A stretch of 64,000 nucleotides of DNA from Karstenula rhodostoma CBS 690.94 (GCA_010093485.1 MU001501.1:265052-329051); one strand, 5' to 3'. Counted from the stretch's first letter, positions 48,631 through 59,730 are shown. The notes: generated from the letters alone by a model not told the origin. Numbers and translations: made by a program.

Positions 48631-50555
48631 CTACGTGCGGAGCCTGCCTTGTTCCTTTGCTTCTTTCACTTGTTCGAAAACCTGCGTTTTGCGTTAGCAG
48701 CGTCTCCCTCAAGAGTTGCGAGCCAGAACTTACCTTCAACATCTTCCTCCTCGCACCCAGCGCATTGACGCCGCGCTTCTCCAAGCCCTCGTCATCGAGC
48801 TCAACAAGCTCCTGCCACTTTAGATCCTTGAGATGATCAGTGTACTTGTGCAGACGCAGACTCCGGAGCCAGCTCGGGATGTCCTGGAGGAGGTTCGAGT
48901 CGGTCGGGTCCTCCGGGGGCTTCGAGCTGCCGCGACGTCCGCGTGGAGACCTGCCACGATTCATCTCAGAGTGGTCCGAGATGTAGCCGCCGTGGCCGTC
49001 GCCCAAGCCGATGCCGAATTGGCCGAGGTTCAAGGCGCCCATGCCGGTGTTTCCGAGAGGTGAGTTGCCGTAGTCTGCGCTGAGGAAGCCGTTCGCTTGC
49101 GGGGAGAGGAAGTTTGCAGTGCCTAAGCCCGCGCCCTGCATGGCGAAGCCGGGGGAGTTGGGGCGAGAGCGATGACCTTGCATAGCAGCGAGCTGTTGGG
49201 CCTGCAGAGCGGCTGCCTGTTGCGGCGTCAGGAGCTGGCCGAGCTCGTTGGTCATAACAAAGCTGTTTCCACCAGGAAGACCGGGGGACAAGGGACCGTT
49301 TCCAGATCCCTGGCCCTCGGAAGATCGAGCACGGCGGTACTTGCGCACATCGTCAAGCTGGATGCGGTTGTTGACGGTCGACAGAGCAGCAAGCTTCATG
49401 GCGGTCGCGTTGGCCACCATGTCAGCCTGGGTTTGAGACTGGCCAAAGTTGCCCACCATTGGGGTGCTCAGTTGCGACGCCCAGCTTCCACCGGGCGCAT
49501 AAGAAGGCGAAAGGATAGGCATGGAACCGTCTTGGCCGGGTGCATTTAGCGTGGTGGTCTGCATGTTTCCACCATCGCCAGAGAGCGGAAGACGGGGCGA
49601 GCGCAAGCCTGCTGACGGAGGCGGGGCAGTGAACTGGCCCATTGCAGGCTGCTGTTGCGGGTGGCCTGAAGACTTGGGGCGCTGACCATCACCCCACGGC
49701 GAGGCCGGAACGGTGTTCTCGTTCTTGTCTTCGGGAGCGGAGATGATGGGAGCGGCAAGCGAGCTGCGGTCGCCCACAGTGCTGTTGCGGTTGGAAGCTG
49801 GGGCAATGCCGGTGATATCGGTGAACTCTGCCTTTTGCTTTGCGATGGCAGCCGCGGCGTCAGGGAACATGCGGCTGATGGTCGTTTGGTCGAGGCCAGA
49901 GTTGCGCTTCGCACCGGGGGATGGCGGCGGGCGACCGAGGCCCATCGAGTTGCGGTTCTCGTTGGTGCTCAACTTGCTCATGGCGTCACTCAGCTTCTGT
50001 GTCATCGGATCTGGTATGGGTCAGAAACTACGATTGATGGTGGTTTCAAGATCACTCACCCTTCTCGCCGAAGTTGGCGGGAGAAAGCACGCTGGACATG
50101 GGCAGGCTCTTGGACATCTGCTGCAGCACCTGGATGAAGAACCTAATCTGCACCTGGGTGGTCTGCTGGAGCAGTGCGTACAGAGCTGCGGTGCGCTCGG
50201 CCTCGCTCAGCACGCGGAACCACTGCTCAATGGCGCTGAGCTCGTCCTTGAAGTCCTGGTCGAGCGTGGCGGTCGCCATTTCCTCCAAGGTGGTTTCGTA
50301 CTGATCAATGTCGGCGAGCCACTGCTGGGCGGCGCGCTCCATCTCGTCGGGGTTGCCAGATTGGGTGTTCTGGCGGCCAAAGTAGACCTCGGAGGCTGGG
50401 CGAATGCCACGGTTGGCGAGCGGGGAGGAAAAGCCACCCATGTCGGCGGAAGCACGCAGGTGGTGGCCGGAGCCGATGGTGTTGCGCGAGTTGGGCGGGC
50501 GCAGCGAGCTGGAGCCCTCTGGCGTGCTGTTTCGGTTGCCGGCGATGTTGGACAT
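48631..50555 (-). CDS. VTS1: SAM-domain RNA-binding protein VTS1
   Basis: Exons are complement 50060-50555, 48734-50010 and 48631-48681, with introns of 49 and 52 nt (donors GTGAGT and GTAAGT). The product is 607 aa. The Smaug/Vts1 family binds hairpins with a CNGG-type loop in mRNAs and recruits deadenylases, promoting decay. Residues about 60-150 are a conserved helical N-domain ([40 protein letters not shown]). The middle is long, Ser/Pro/Gln-rich and disordered. The SAM domain is C-terminal ([37 protein letters not shown]) and its last helix is completed by the 16-residue final exon ([16 protein letters not shown]). Without the last splice the protein would run on into unrelated residues. 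Confidence 0.95.
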
Positions 50556-50879
50556 GGCGTCTCGGGCTGGGGCTTGCGTGGCCGAAATTTGGATTCTGGG
50601 AAAGTGGTCAGTGGCTAGTGTCTCAGCACGTCAGGAGCGAAAGGGCCGCACAGTAGATGGGTCGATGGGTCGATCTGGTTGCGACGCTAAGTGCGATCGA
50701 GTCTCCTGCAGTCCCGCTGGCCTCAAAGGAGCTCGATTGCGAGGGGAATCAGGGGACAGGCACGGTGAAGGCTGGCAGAGGCGATAGATGGAGGCTAGAG
50801 CTGGCGGGCGAGCACGAGCATGGGCGGCGGTAAGAAGAGAGGACGGAAAAATACCCAGGTACAGCGAAGGAAACGAAGA

Positions 50880-50910
50880 GAGGGTGAGGGGGTGAGGGGG
50901 TGAGGGGGAG
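50880..50910 (+). repeat. G-rich tandem (ggtgagg type), quadruplex-prone
   Basis: The sequence gagggtgagggggtgagg continues with gggtgagggggag, giving four G-runs of three to five separated by tga. It lies about 330 nt upstream of the VTS1 start; on the VTS1 sense strand it is a CT-rich tract, a common element of fungal promoters. Confidence 0.85.
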
Positions 50911-51487
50911 AGGTGAGCGAGAGCGAGAGCGCAGGCCCGCGGGACTTGGTGGAGAGGCAGTGAATGCCTGCAGGGTGGAAAGACGGTTGGTTCTGCGGTG
51001 TGGCCAATGGCAGCTGAGCACACCTTAAACCCTGGCGCTCCACGCCTACGCCTACCGTCCTGGGGCCTGTTGCCGCCGTGCTCAGCTTTGAACAGACACA
51101 CGCCCCAAACAGGCCAGACGCGGCCCGCGAAGGGCTGTTTCAATTTCACGAGCCGGTGCACGCCAGCCTTTCCTGCGCGGCCCCTTTCCTGTCTTCCATC
51201 TCATTGCGGGTGCCCTTAGTGATGACCATCACGCCGCTTATGTTGCACCTTGCCTGCACACTCGTACCTGGACTGGACGCGAATGCTGCTTGGATCGGAC
51301 ACGCATCGCATAGATCGTGTCCCAGGATAATCATTGTCCTGTCTCTCGGTCGTCTGAACCTCGACATGCTCCCCGCATCCACATGTTTTGTTCTATTATA
51401 GGACCGCGCGCGGGTGGCTGCGTTATAGCAGCAAGCAGCCTGCCGCGTCCGCTCGTACATCAACCCCGGCGTGCGGGATGCGGCGCC

Positions 51488-51587
51488 TTCACCCATAGAC
51501 CACCCTGTATCACGTGACCCTTTGAGGGTATCCAAGAAACCCATTGTTTTCACCCGTAGACTACCTTGCGTCACGTGACCTTTTGAA
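51488..51587. repeat. Imperfect direct repeat, 61-bp period, each copy with CACGTGAC
   Basis: The segment cttcacccatagaccaccct and its continuation gtatcacgtgaccctttgag (about 51487-51526) return as ttttcacccgtagactacct and tgcgtcacgtgaccttttga (about 51547-51586). CACGTG falls at 51511-51516 and 51572-51577, exactly 61 bases apart. CACGTG is the core of bHLH (E-box) binding sites. The copies differ at several positions, so this is not an assembly duplicate. They sit just downstream of the COG5 stop. Confidence 0.85.
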
Positions 51588-51597
51588 GCTGTCTCCA

Positions 51598-52950
51598 TCA
51601 CCGTATCTGGCCCGAGATCGACGACACCATCACAGCCGCCTCGCGCTCCCAACTCCCCGCCGCGCCCGCCTTACCCTTGCCCGCCAGTGCGCCCGGCACC
51701 TGGCTCCCCCGATTCACACAATCCCTCACCGCATCCCGCACCCTGTCCTTGTTCGAGCGCAGGGTCCTTGCGGAAACCCCACCACGATGCATAATATCCT
51801 GCACTCTCGGCGCAAGATTTGACGCCAGCGAGCGCCAAAAGTATGACGGCAGCGAAGATGTGTCGAGCGCATGCAGCAGCGGTTGCAGAAAGTTGCTCGG
51901 TGCCTCCTCATCCGGGCGAGAGGACTCGTTTGCAATGGGTTGCAGCAGGGGATGCGCCGGAGGTTTGGTAGACTCCAAAAGCGTTTCGAGAGCCAGTATG
52001 TTTTGACATCGGGCCGAAATTTCGAGGAGTGTCCGGTCGAGGGTCGGAAGGGTTGCGAGTGACCGCGCGAGAGATGCCAATGAAGACTTTAGCTGTGTCT
52101 CAAGGTAATCCCGCAGTGCGCTCAGTAGCAGAGTTGGCGAAAGCGCTGCAGCATTGGCAGGGACAGGCGACAGTAGGTATAGGGTGAGCAGAGCAGATGT
52201 TGTCCGTGACTTTGTGTCTTCCGTTTGTGCGAACGTAGATGAGGAAGACTGGCCTCCCGACGTGAGCAGGGACGACATGGAGAACTCTTTGACCACCTGC
52301 TGTGCTCTCGAGACAATGCTTCTCTCGCCAGGACTGACCAGCTCGTTCTTCAGTGCATTGACAACATTCACCTTGTCCAGTCCCTCTCCTTCCTCTCCTG
52401 GGCGTGAAGCCGCAAAGATCTGTCGCAAGGACAGCAGCGTGTCCGCCGACCGAACCATTGCCCTGTGATCTTCCTTCTTTGCGCTCCCAACCCCGCCAAC
52501 CTCGGTCATGCGCACTTCCAACTGCCTTCCCAACATAAGACACCGTGCGACTGCCCTGCCCATCTTGACCGTCTGGCACAAGCGTTCGGCAGTCACACGG
52601 ACCTGTTCTGCCACCTCGTATCGCTCAATGACCTCCTTCTCCAGCGCCTTGTACGACTCGGTCAAGCTTGCGACCTGCCCCTCCACCTCCTCCAGTATTC
52701 GTCCACTGGAAGCTGCATGGTCTCGCGTGTAGTCTAGCAGCGGAAGCGCAGACTTGGTCGTAAGCGTGTCAATTTGCGTGTCGATGTCCTGGACGTCGAA
52801 GAGCACGCGCGAGAGGGGTGTAGATAGGTCTAGTGGAGTGTCCGAGGGGTTGTTCGTTGATAGGACCAGCGTGTTCGCGAATGCTGTCGCAGAGAAGTCG
52901 GGGTCGAGGAATTCTTCATAGTCGATGTACGACGGCTCGCCGTCTGACAT
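51598..52950 (-). CDS. COG5: Conserved oligomeric Golgi complex subunit 5
   Basis: A single exon of 450 aa starts at ATG 52950 (MSDGEPSYIDYEEFLDPDF). COG5 belongs to lobe B of the COG tether, which captures recycling vesicles at the Golgi. Start and order fit the family: the conserved YEEFLDP opening, then LSRVLFDVQDIDTQIDTLTT and a long helical rod with coiled-coil character (residues about 75-150: RILEEVEGQVASLTESYKAL, QVRVTAERLCQTVKMGRAVA). The C-terminal half is helical, with SLPSYFWRSLASNLAPRVQD. No membrane segment, as expected for a peripheral protein. The length fits short fungal COG5 forms, which are about half the animal length. The start is shared tightly with the divergent gene at 53120. 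Confidence 0.9.
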   Translation of the reverse strand: MSDGEPSYIDYEEFLDPDFSATAFANTLVLSTNNPSDTPLDLSTPLSRVLFDVQDIDTQIDTLTTKSALPLLDYTRDHAASSGRILEEVEGQVASLTESYKALEKEVIERYEVAEQVRVTAERLCQTVKMGRAVARCLMLGRQLEVRMTEVGGVGSAKKEDHRAMVRSADTLLSLRQIFAASRPGEEGEGLDKVNVVNALKNELVSPGERSIVSRAQQVVKEFSMSSLLTSGGQSSSSTFAQTEDTKSRTTSALLTLYLLSPVPANAAALSPTLLLSALRDYLETQLKSSLASLARSLATLPTLDRTLLEISARCQNILALETLLESTKPPAHPLLQPIANESSRPDEEAPSNFLQPLLHALDTSSLPSYFWRSLASNLAPRVQDIMHRGGVSARTLRSNKDRVRDAVRDCVNRGSQVPGALAGKGKAGAAGSWEREAAVMVSSISGQIR

Positions 52951-53119
52951 GGTGCAATCTTGGGTTGACTCGGAGGTCCGCCGCGCTCAAAGTGCGGTTG
53001 TTGTCCCGCGTTGCTTGGCGACAAGCAAGGGTCTAGCTCAGTGCTCCCATGTCCATTCCCCGCAACTCACCCCAGCTCAACGCACTCTTCTCCGAGAAGC
53101 GGTGCTCCCAGCCGCCACA
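52951..53119. promoter_or_regulatory. Compact bidirectional promoter
   Basis: Only 169 bp separate the COG5 start (52950, minus) from the start of the ureidoglycolate lyase-like gene (53120, plus), so both promoters and leaders must be shared or overlap. A CAAT-like word (gtgcaatctt) occurs near 52951. Confidence 0.55.
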
Positions 53120-54067
53120 ATGCCTACCAAAATGCCCGCACCCTCGATACGCATACCAATTGAGCTTCTGGCCCAACCGTCATTCAGCCAGTTCGGCACC
53201 GTGATCGAGAACCCCGCACATTCACCGCTCCCTCGCTCACAGCTCGGTCCCCTCCCTACTACCGTTTCCGCAAACCAAGGCTCCGCCCTCAAGATCCTCG
53301 ATGTCACGCACATGTCGAACCTGTACAGCCTCGCGCCCTCTAAGAAGCCCGCGAAAGCAATAATGAACATGTTTGTCTGCGCGCCGCGAGACCTAAGACC
53401 GCACGAGCCTAGCGAGAGCATGCCGAGCAGCTGGGGCGACTTGGACTTTGACGAGGACGACTACGGCAATGCGGACAGAGAGCTGTTTGATGTGCGGATC
53501 CTCGAGCGCCATCCATTTACTACACAGACGTTCATCCCAATGGGGCTGGGTGTGCAGGAGAGACACACGCAGTATCTAGTCATTGTCGCGCCAACGTTGC
53601 CAGCCTCCTCGTCGAGATTACACATCGGGAGGCCGCCGCCATACCCGACGCCCAAGCCTAAGAAGAAGAACAGCATCAAGGACATCCTCGCTCGCGCGCG
53701 ACCAAGTCCGTTCACAAACGAGAACGCGCCGCCGCCGAGCCAGTTCTCGCGCTTACACCCCTCTGCGCGACCGAAAGGGCCCGGTCTCCCAGACTTGAAG
53801 AACATACGAGCATTCATTGCTACAGGAAACCAGGCCGTAACGTACGGCGCAGGGACGTGGCATGCGCCCATGGTGGTAATTGGCGCGCGGCCAATCGACT
53901 TCGTAGTCGTGCAGTTTGCGAACGGTGTGGACATTGAGGACTGCCAGGAGATCGAGCTAGAGACGAGCAAGACTGCTGAGGAAGGTATTGTAGTCATGGT
54001 GGATTCGGATTCGAGTGGAAAGGTGCAGGTCCAGGCTGGAGTTGGCAGTGTGAAAGCGAAGCTGTGA
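53120..54067 (+). CDS. Ureidoglycolate lyase-like protein (DAL3/AllA family)
   Basis: A single exon of 315 aa starts at ATG 53120 (MPTKMPAPSIRIPIELLAQP). The frame is open further upstream, but that would overlap the COG5 coding start. Family role: splits ureidoglycolate to glyoxylate and urea in allantoin use. Family features: an N-terminal FSQFGTVIENP, central FDVRILERHPFTTQTFIPMG, YLVIVAPTLP, and C-terminal NQAVTYGAGTWHAPMVVIGA and DFVVVQFANGVDIEDCQEIE. It is longer than yeast Dal3 because of a Pro/Lys-rich insertion (about residues 175-235) and an acidic patch (DLDFDEDDYG). The family call is firm; retained activity is likely but unproved. Confidence 0.87.
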   Translation: MPTKMPAPSIRIPIELLAQPSFSQFGTVIENPAHSPLPRSQLGPLPTTVSANQGSALKILDVTHMSNLYSLAPSKKPAKAIMNMFVCAPRDLRPHEPSESMPSSWGDLDFDEDDYGNADRELFDVRILERHPFTTQTFIPMGLGVQERHTQYLVIVAPTLPASSSRLHIGRPPPYPTPKPKKKNSIKDILARARPSPFTNENAPPPSQFSRLHPSARPKGPGLPDLKNIRAFIATGNQAVTYGAGTWHAPMVVIGARPIDFVVVQFANGVDIEDCQEIELETSKTAEEGIVVMVDSDSSGKVQVQAGVGSVKAKL

Positions 54068-54302
54068 TCTTCAAACCGAGTATGTCGCTTCGTCTCATTC
54101 TAGTGCTGCTGGTACACAGGTTTGCATGTAGTCTTTTAATCGTAATTAAGTCCGCCTCATGTGAAAAGCAGGCGTGCAATGCTCATAGGGGTTTCCGATC
54201 TTCATGACCGATTTCTCGGCTTTTCTGTACGCTTACTGTCCTCTGCCTGCTGCCCAGTCTACGACAGCTAGCACTTCATCCGGAATTTGCAGATGGCCCT
54301 GA

Positions 54303-54889
54303 CGACATGATTTGCTCCAATCCGTCCGGCACCTATTCCGCTACCCAATTCCTGGCAATACTCATCCGCTTCCATACCGGCCTTTAGAAAAGCTTGAGAT
54401 GCTGCTGCCCTGCCAGTCTGATTTTAATGACGAAATCACTCTGTTGGAGCGCATTCGCCCATTTATTGAATTACCCGGACTAAAGAACGTGTATTGCACC
54501 TCTGGAATATACGAACCCGAAGACTATGAGTATTTGGACGAGAGGATGCATATCGTCCATGCACCGGGTTGGATCGGTCACCCCACCATATTTGAGGCAC
54601 ATCGGGGATGGGGAACGCTGGAGCTACGGAGGTTAGAACTCTACAACTCGTGCCTCAGTCCCCACGACTGAGATATGATGTCAATGAACTTGAGAGTGCT
54701 ATCAAAGGCTTCGAAAACTTCGCGGCACTGGAAAAATTGGAGACGGATGTCCTATTGTTTACGGATACGTTTAGGAAATACGATCTCCCTCACCCTTTGG
54801 CTAGCATGCTGCCTCCCAGCATTCGCAGGGTCAAATTGCACCACTACGGCCAGAGTTTCCCTATAATAGGGATATATTTACCTAGATAG
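54303..54889 (+). pseudogene. Broken leucine-rich (F-box/LRR-like) gene fragment at the edge of the AT-rich block
   Basis: Two plus-strand frames in series read like one protein interrupted by a frameshift. The first (54312-54671) contains LEKLEMLLPCQSDFNDEITL and ends LRRLELYNSCLSPHD. The second, in another frame, continues LRYDVNELESAIKGFENFAA then LEKLETDVLLFTDT up to about 54856. There is no ATG at the front (the frame opens at TTG after a TGA at 54300) and the frame shifts near 54660-54675. The right end runs straight into AT-rich DNA. Leu-rich spacing suggests an F-box/LRR-type fungal protein, but no F-box is visible. I treat it as a remnant; an intron could also explain the shift, though no good GT/AG pair is apparent. 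Confidence 0.6.
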
Positions 54890-55180
54890 ATATATTATAT
54901 CCCTATATAGGTATATTATATCCCTATATAGAGAAACTTTAGTTAAAATAGGTAATAAATCTTATAAATAGGGAAAAGTTTCCCTCTTTAAGTATAGAAT
55001 ATCCCTAGAAGGGATATTTTATATAATAAAATATATATAATTTTATATTTTTATACTATAGTCTTCTTTTATACTAATAGTAACTATTAGTATAGTAATA
55101 ATATATATATAAAAAATAAAAATCTATTATCTTCTTTAAAAATATATATTTAAATACTACTATATATATATACTATTTAC

Positions 55181-55330
55181 TACTAGTATAAGAGCTTATT
55201 ATCTAGCTTTATACTAATAGTTATTACTAGTATAAGAGTTTATTATTTAGTTTTATACTAATAGTTATTACTAGTATAAGAGTTTATTATTTAGTTTTAT
55301 ACTAATAGTTATTATTAGTATAAGAGCTTA
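55181..55330 (+). repeat. 44-bp tandem repeat, about 3.4 copies
   Basis: The word tactagtataagag recurs at 55181, 55225 and 55269 and as tattagtataagag at 55313, an exact 44-bp period. The copies differ mostly by C/T changes. Confidence 0.9.
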
Positions 55331-55990
55331 TAGATATATAAAGACTTTAAGGTAAGTAAATAATTACTCCTAAAAATATATTAGTCTCTAAATAGTAGTA
55401 ATAGTAAAAGAGAAAAAAGGAGAAAGAACTAGTAAAAGAGAAATATATTAATAAATTTACTATTATACTTCTAGTAGTAGTAATAATAGTAGAAAGGGAA
55501 AAGAGAAAACTATAGTATTATAGTTAACTATCTAAAATAAAATATAAATTTACTTAAAGTATAAAAATAATTACTTAAATATATATTTTTATTAATATAC
55601 TCTTATAAGTTATACTAGTAAAAATAGGTAGTAATAATAGTAGTCTCTATATAATCCCCTTTTTATAAATCTATACTTTATATTACTAGATATATAGAGG
55701 CTTTAAAATAGGTAAGTAATTACCTTTAAGGATTTATTAGTCTCTAGGTAGTAGTAGTAGTAAGGAGGAAGAAAAAATTAATAAAAGAAAAATATATTAG
55801 TAGATTTATTACTATATTTCTAATAGTAGTAATAAGTAAAAAATTATATAGTTCCTTTATTATAAATTTATACTTTATACTACTAGATATATAGAGGCTT
55901 TAGAGTAAGTAAGTAATTACCCTTAAGAACTTATTAGTCTCTAGATAGCGGTAGTAGTAAGGGAGGAGAGAAAGCTAATAAAAGAAAAAT
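55331..55990 (+). repeat. Diverged repeat copies near 55331, 55687 and 55884
   Basis: Three segments share the order (agatatata)(gaggcttta)(ggtaagtaa)(taattac)(ttattagtctcta). The second and third are about 197 bp apart, and the first (agatatataaagactttaag) is about 350 bp upstream of the second. Differences are largely A/G and C/T. Confidence 0.7.
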
Positions 55991-57779
55991 ATATTAGTAA
56001 ATCTACTACTATACTTTTAGTAATAGTAATAATAATAGTAGTAAAGAAAAGAAAAAAGGAAAAGAAGAAGGGAAAACTATAGTATTATAGTTAACTACTT
56101 AAAATAAGATATAAATTTATTTAAAATATAGGAAATATATCTAATAGCTAATAAATACTAATTAAACTTAACTAGTATAGTATTATATATCTATATAGTA
56201 AAGTCTAGATTTTTATTTACTAGACTATACTTATTTTATATTTTAGTAATAGAGCTTATTATACTATTTCTAATTAAGTATAGCTATTTAAATATATATA
56301 TATTACTCTTATTAATATACTTTTATAGATTATACTAGTAGAGATAGGTAATAGTAGTAGTAAAGAGGGGGGTACTAGTAAAAGAGATATATATTAATAA
56401 ATCTACTACTATATTTCTAGTAATAGTAATAATAGAAAGGAAGAGAAGAAAATTAGTAAAAAAAAAGTATATTAATAGATCTACTACTATATTTCTAGTA
56501 GTAGTAGGGAGAAAAATATTAGTAAAAGAAATATATTAATAGATCTATTATTATATTTCTAGTACTAGAGAGGAATTATAACTCCTAAGTTAATATTTCT
56601 ATATAATTAAATATATAGAATATACTATAAGTTTATATAGAGATAATACTATTATTAATTTACTAAAACTAATAAGGAATAGAGCTTATTTAGAGGTATT
56701 TTATTTTTTTACTACTATATAGATAGGTTAGTTTTATTAAGAGGTTACTTATAGAGAGATTATTTAATAGCTATAGAGTTTCTTATAGGTATAAATATAT
56801 TAGACTACTCCTCTTAGCTTTATTATAGTATAATTATTTTTTTTTTTTAACTTTAATACCTTTTATCTTATATACTTACTAATAAAATAGTAATACTAAG
56901 ATTTCTCTTTAGTAATATTAATTCTTTAGATATAAACTCTCCTTAAAATATATCTAATAACTAATCTAGTATAAATAAAAGGTAGCTCTAAAATATCTAA
57001 TAAAATATTCTTTTATACTAATATATCGCGTACTATATAAGAGCTATATAGGAATAAAAACTTTAATACCTCTAAATATTATTATAGATATCTAAGGAGA
57101 AGTATAGAAAAGGTATATTATAGCCTAATAGATATATTATTAGTAGAGGTATAAAACTTTATTTCTAGCCTTAGTTACTAGTAGTACTAGTAATATATTT
57201 CTAGCCCTAGTAGCTAGTAGTAAAAATACTATATTACTAGCTCTAGTAGCTAGTAGTAATAACTATATATTTCTAAATCTTATTATAAATTTCTAAGGGG
57301 AGGTATAGAAAAGATATATTATTAATAGAAATATATAGTTTTATATTTAGTTTTAGTTACTTATAATACTAGTACTATATTACTAGCCTTAGCTATAATA
57401 ATAGTTCTACTACTATTTTACTTTAGTATAGAATATTATATATATATTTCTAACCCTAAATTATATATAAGTATATATTAAATTAATAGTTTTAACTCCT
57501 CTTCTATTTAGGCCTATACCCTTTTATCTAAGCCTTCTCTTACTAGATCTTTTTATTTACTATATAGTAGAGTTTTTTTATAGCCTACCTAGCTTTATTT
57601 AGTAGAAGGTATCCCTTCTTTTTTAGTATTTTAACTAGTAATATTATAGGCACTAATATCTTAGTATCTATAGGCCCTAAAAAGGAATTTTATAGTAGTA
57701 AGAATACTAGTATAGGTACTAGTACCTATACTAGATTAAATAAAGATAAAGATAGTACTAATAATAGTACTAATAATAA

Positions 57780-58025
57780 GGGTATAGGTATAAAACTATA
57801 ACTACTTAGTATATTACTTTACCTATAGTATAAAGGGTTAGGCTTATAGTAATATAGGTATAGATATAAATATAGAACTATATCTACTTAATATATTACT
57901 CTATTTATAGTATAGAGAATTAGACTTATAATAATATAGATATAGGTATAGATATAGAATTATAGTTATTTAATATATTATTTTATTTATAATATAGAGA
58001 ATTAGACTTATAGTAGTAATAATTA
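57780..58025 (+). repeat. 82-bp tandem repeat, three copies
   Basis: Anchors acttagtatattac (57804), acttaatatattac (57886) and atttaatatattat (57968) are exactly 82 bases apart. Each is followed by a similar tail that includes ttaggcttatagta or ttagacttataata. Confidence 0.88.
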
Positions 58026-58511
58026 AATTATCTATAATAATATCCTTTATAGTAAGTAAAATAGTAGTAGTAAGAGTAAAAGTAAATAGTAATAGATTCT
58101 TACTACCTCTTCTTAAGGGAGGGGGTATTACTCCCCTCCCTTAGATATTATAATAGGTATAGAGACTAGAATAATATTAGATATTAACTATTTTAGAATA
58201 GGACTATTTATAGATATTCTAGATAGAATTAAAATACTTAGAGTTAAATAGTATAATTATATATATTAAAGAGAAGAAAAGTAACTACTTAGTATATATC
58301 TAAATATAAACTTATCTATTTACTAGACTACTATTTATATATTATTATAGTAACTATATTAGAAAAGTATATTTAGTAACTAGTACTAGAAATATACTAC
58401 TAATATTACTAGTAGTTAAAACTAGTTATATATATAAGGAAAATTACCTAGTCTAATAGTCTAGCTATAATTTATAGTTATTAGGGAACTATATAGATTA
58501 CTATATAATTA

Positions 58512-58573
58512 ACTAGTATAGACTAGCTATAATTAGCCTATATATAATATAATTATAGCTAGTCTATACTAGT
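58512..58573. repeat. Perfect 24-bp inverted repeat with 14-nt loop
   Basis: Left arm 58512-58535 (actagtatagactagctata plus atta) is the exact reverse complement of 58550-58573 (taattatagctagtctatac plus tagt). The loop is 58536-58549 (gcctatatataata). Arm-like parts recur near 58655-58690 (agtatagactagctataatt) and 59225-59265, so the sequence belongs to a dispersed family. Confidence 0.95.
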
Positions 58574-59730
58574 AAGAATAAAGAGGATAGAAAGAAGAGA
58601 GTATATAAATAATTAAAGGAGTATTTAAGGGACTAGTAATACTATATAGATTACTATAGAATTAATTAGTATAGACTAGCTATAATTAGCTTATATATAG
58701 ATATTTATAGCCTATCTAGATAAGGGAGAGGGATAGAATAAAAAGGATAAAAAGGGTAAAAGTAAGGGCTAGTAGTCTAGTACTATAAAGAATAGCTTCC
58801 TACTTCTAAAAACTATATAATTAAAGACTACTCTTTAAAAGTAAAATTAATAGTATATATTATATTATTAAATATTAATCTATACTAAAGTACTTAATAT
58901 ATAGATAAGGGGGGTATTTATAGGGCTAGTAATACTATTAGAACTAATAATATAGAGTAGTCTACTTTCTTTACTATTAGCCTACTTATCTCTACTATAA
59001 AATTAACTAGTATAGGCTAGCTTTTCTATAGTAGAGATAAGTAGGAGAGGATAAAAAGAAAGAAAAGAATAAAAAGAAAAAAAAGTATAAATAGTTAGGG
59101 GAGCCCTAGAGTAGAAGTTTAGGGGGATATCTATAAGGCTAGTAATACTACTAGTACTAGTAATATAGATAAATTATTTTCTCTACCCTTAGCCTACTTA
59201 TCTCTACTATAGGATTAGCTAGTATAAACTAGTTATAATTAGCCTATATATAATATAAATTATAGCTTAACTAGTAAAAAAAAAAATAAAAAGGGTAAAG
59301 AGAGTATTTAAAGAATACTTAAGTATTATTATTTCTAATTATAGTCTTTAAACTAAACTATTTATACTTAAGTTATTAAAAGTTCTTTCTTTAGCCTACT
59401 TATTATCTTAATAGCTATATAGTTAGAGACTACTCCTTAGAAATAAAATTAATAGTATATATTATATTATTAAATATTTATTTATACTAGAGTATCTAAT
59501 ATATAGGTAAGGGGAGTACTATTATATAGATAAAGGGGGTACTTAGGGGAGTACTTAGGGGTTCCTAGGGGAAGGTATTAAAGGGCTAGTATACCTAAGC
59601 TATAGAGATAGTAGAAGGGGGAAAGCTAAGACTAGAAATATAATTAAGGCTAGAAATATAATACTAGTATTATTAGTAGTTAAAATTAGTCTATTTTATA
59701 GAATTACTAATATAAGCCTATATATTACCT

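Larger units (their letters stand above)
50556..51597. other. Spacer with G-rich repeat and duplicated CACGTG motif
   Basis: 1.04 kb between the VTS1 start and the COG5 stop (both minus strand). It contains a G-rich array at 50880-50910 and a 61-bp-spaced duplication with CACGTG at 51511 and 51572, listed separately. The region should include the VTS1 promoter. No gene seen. Confidence 0.6.
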
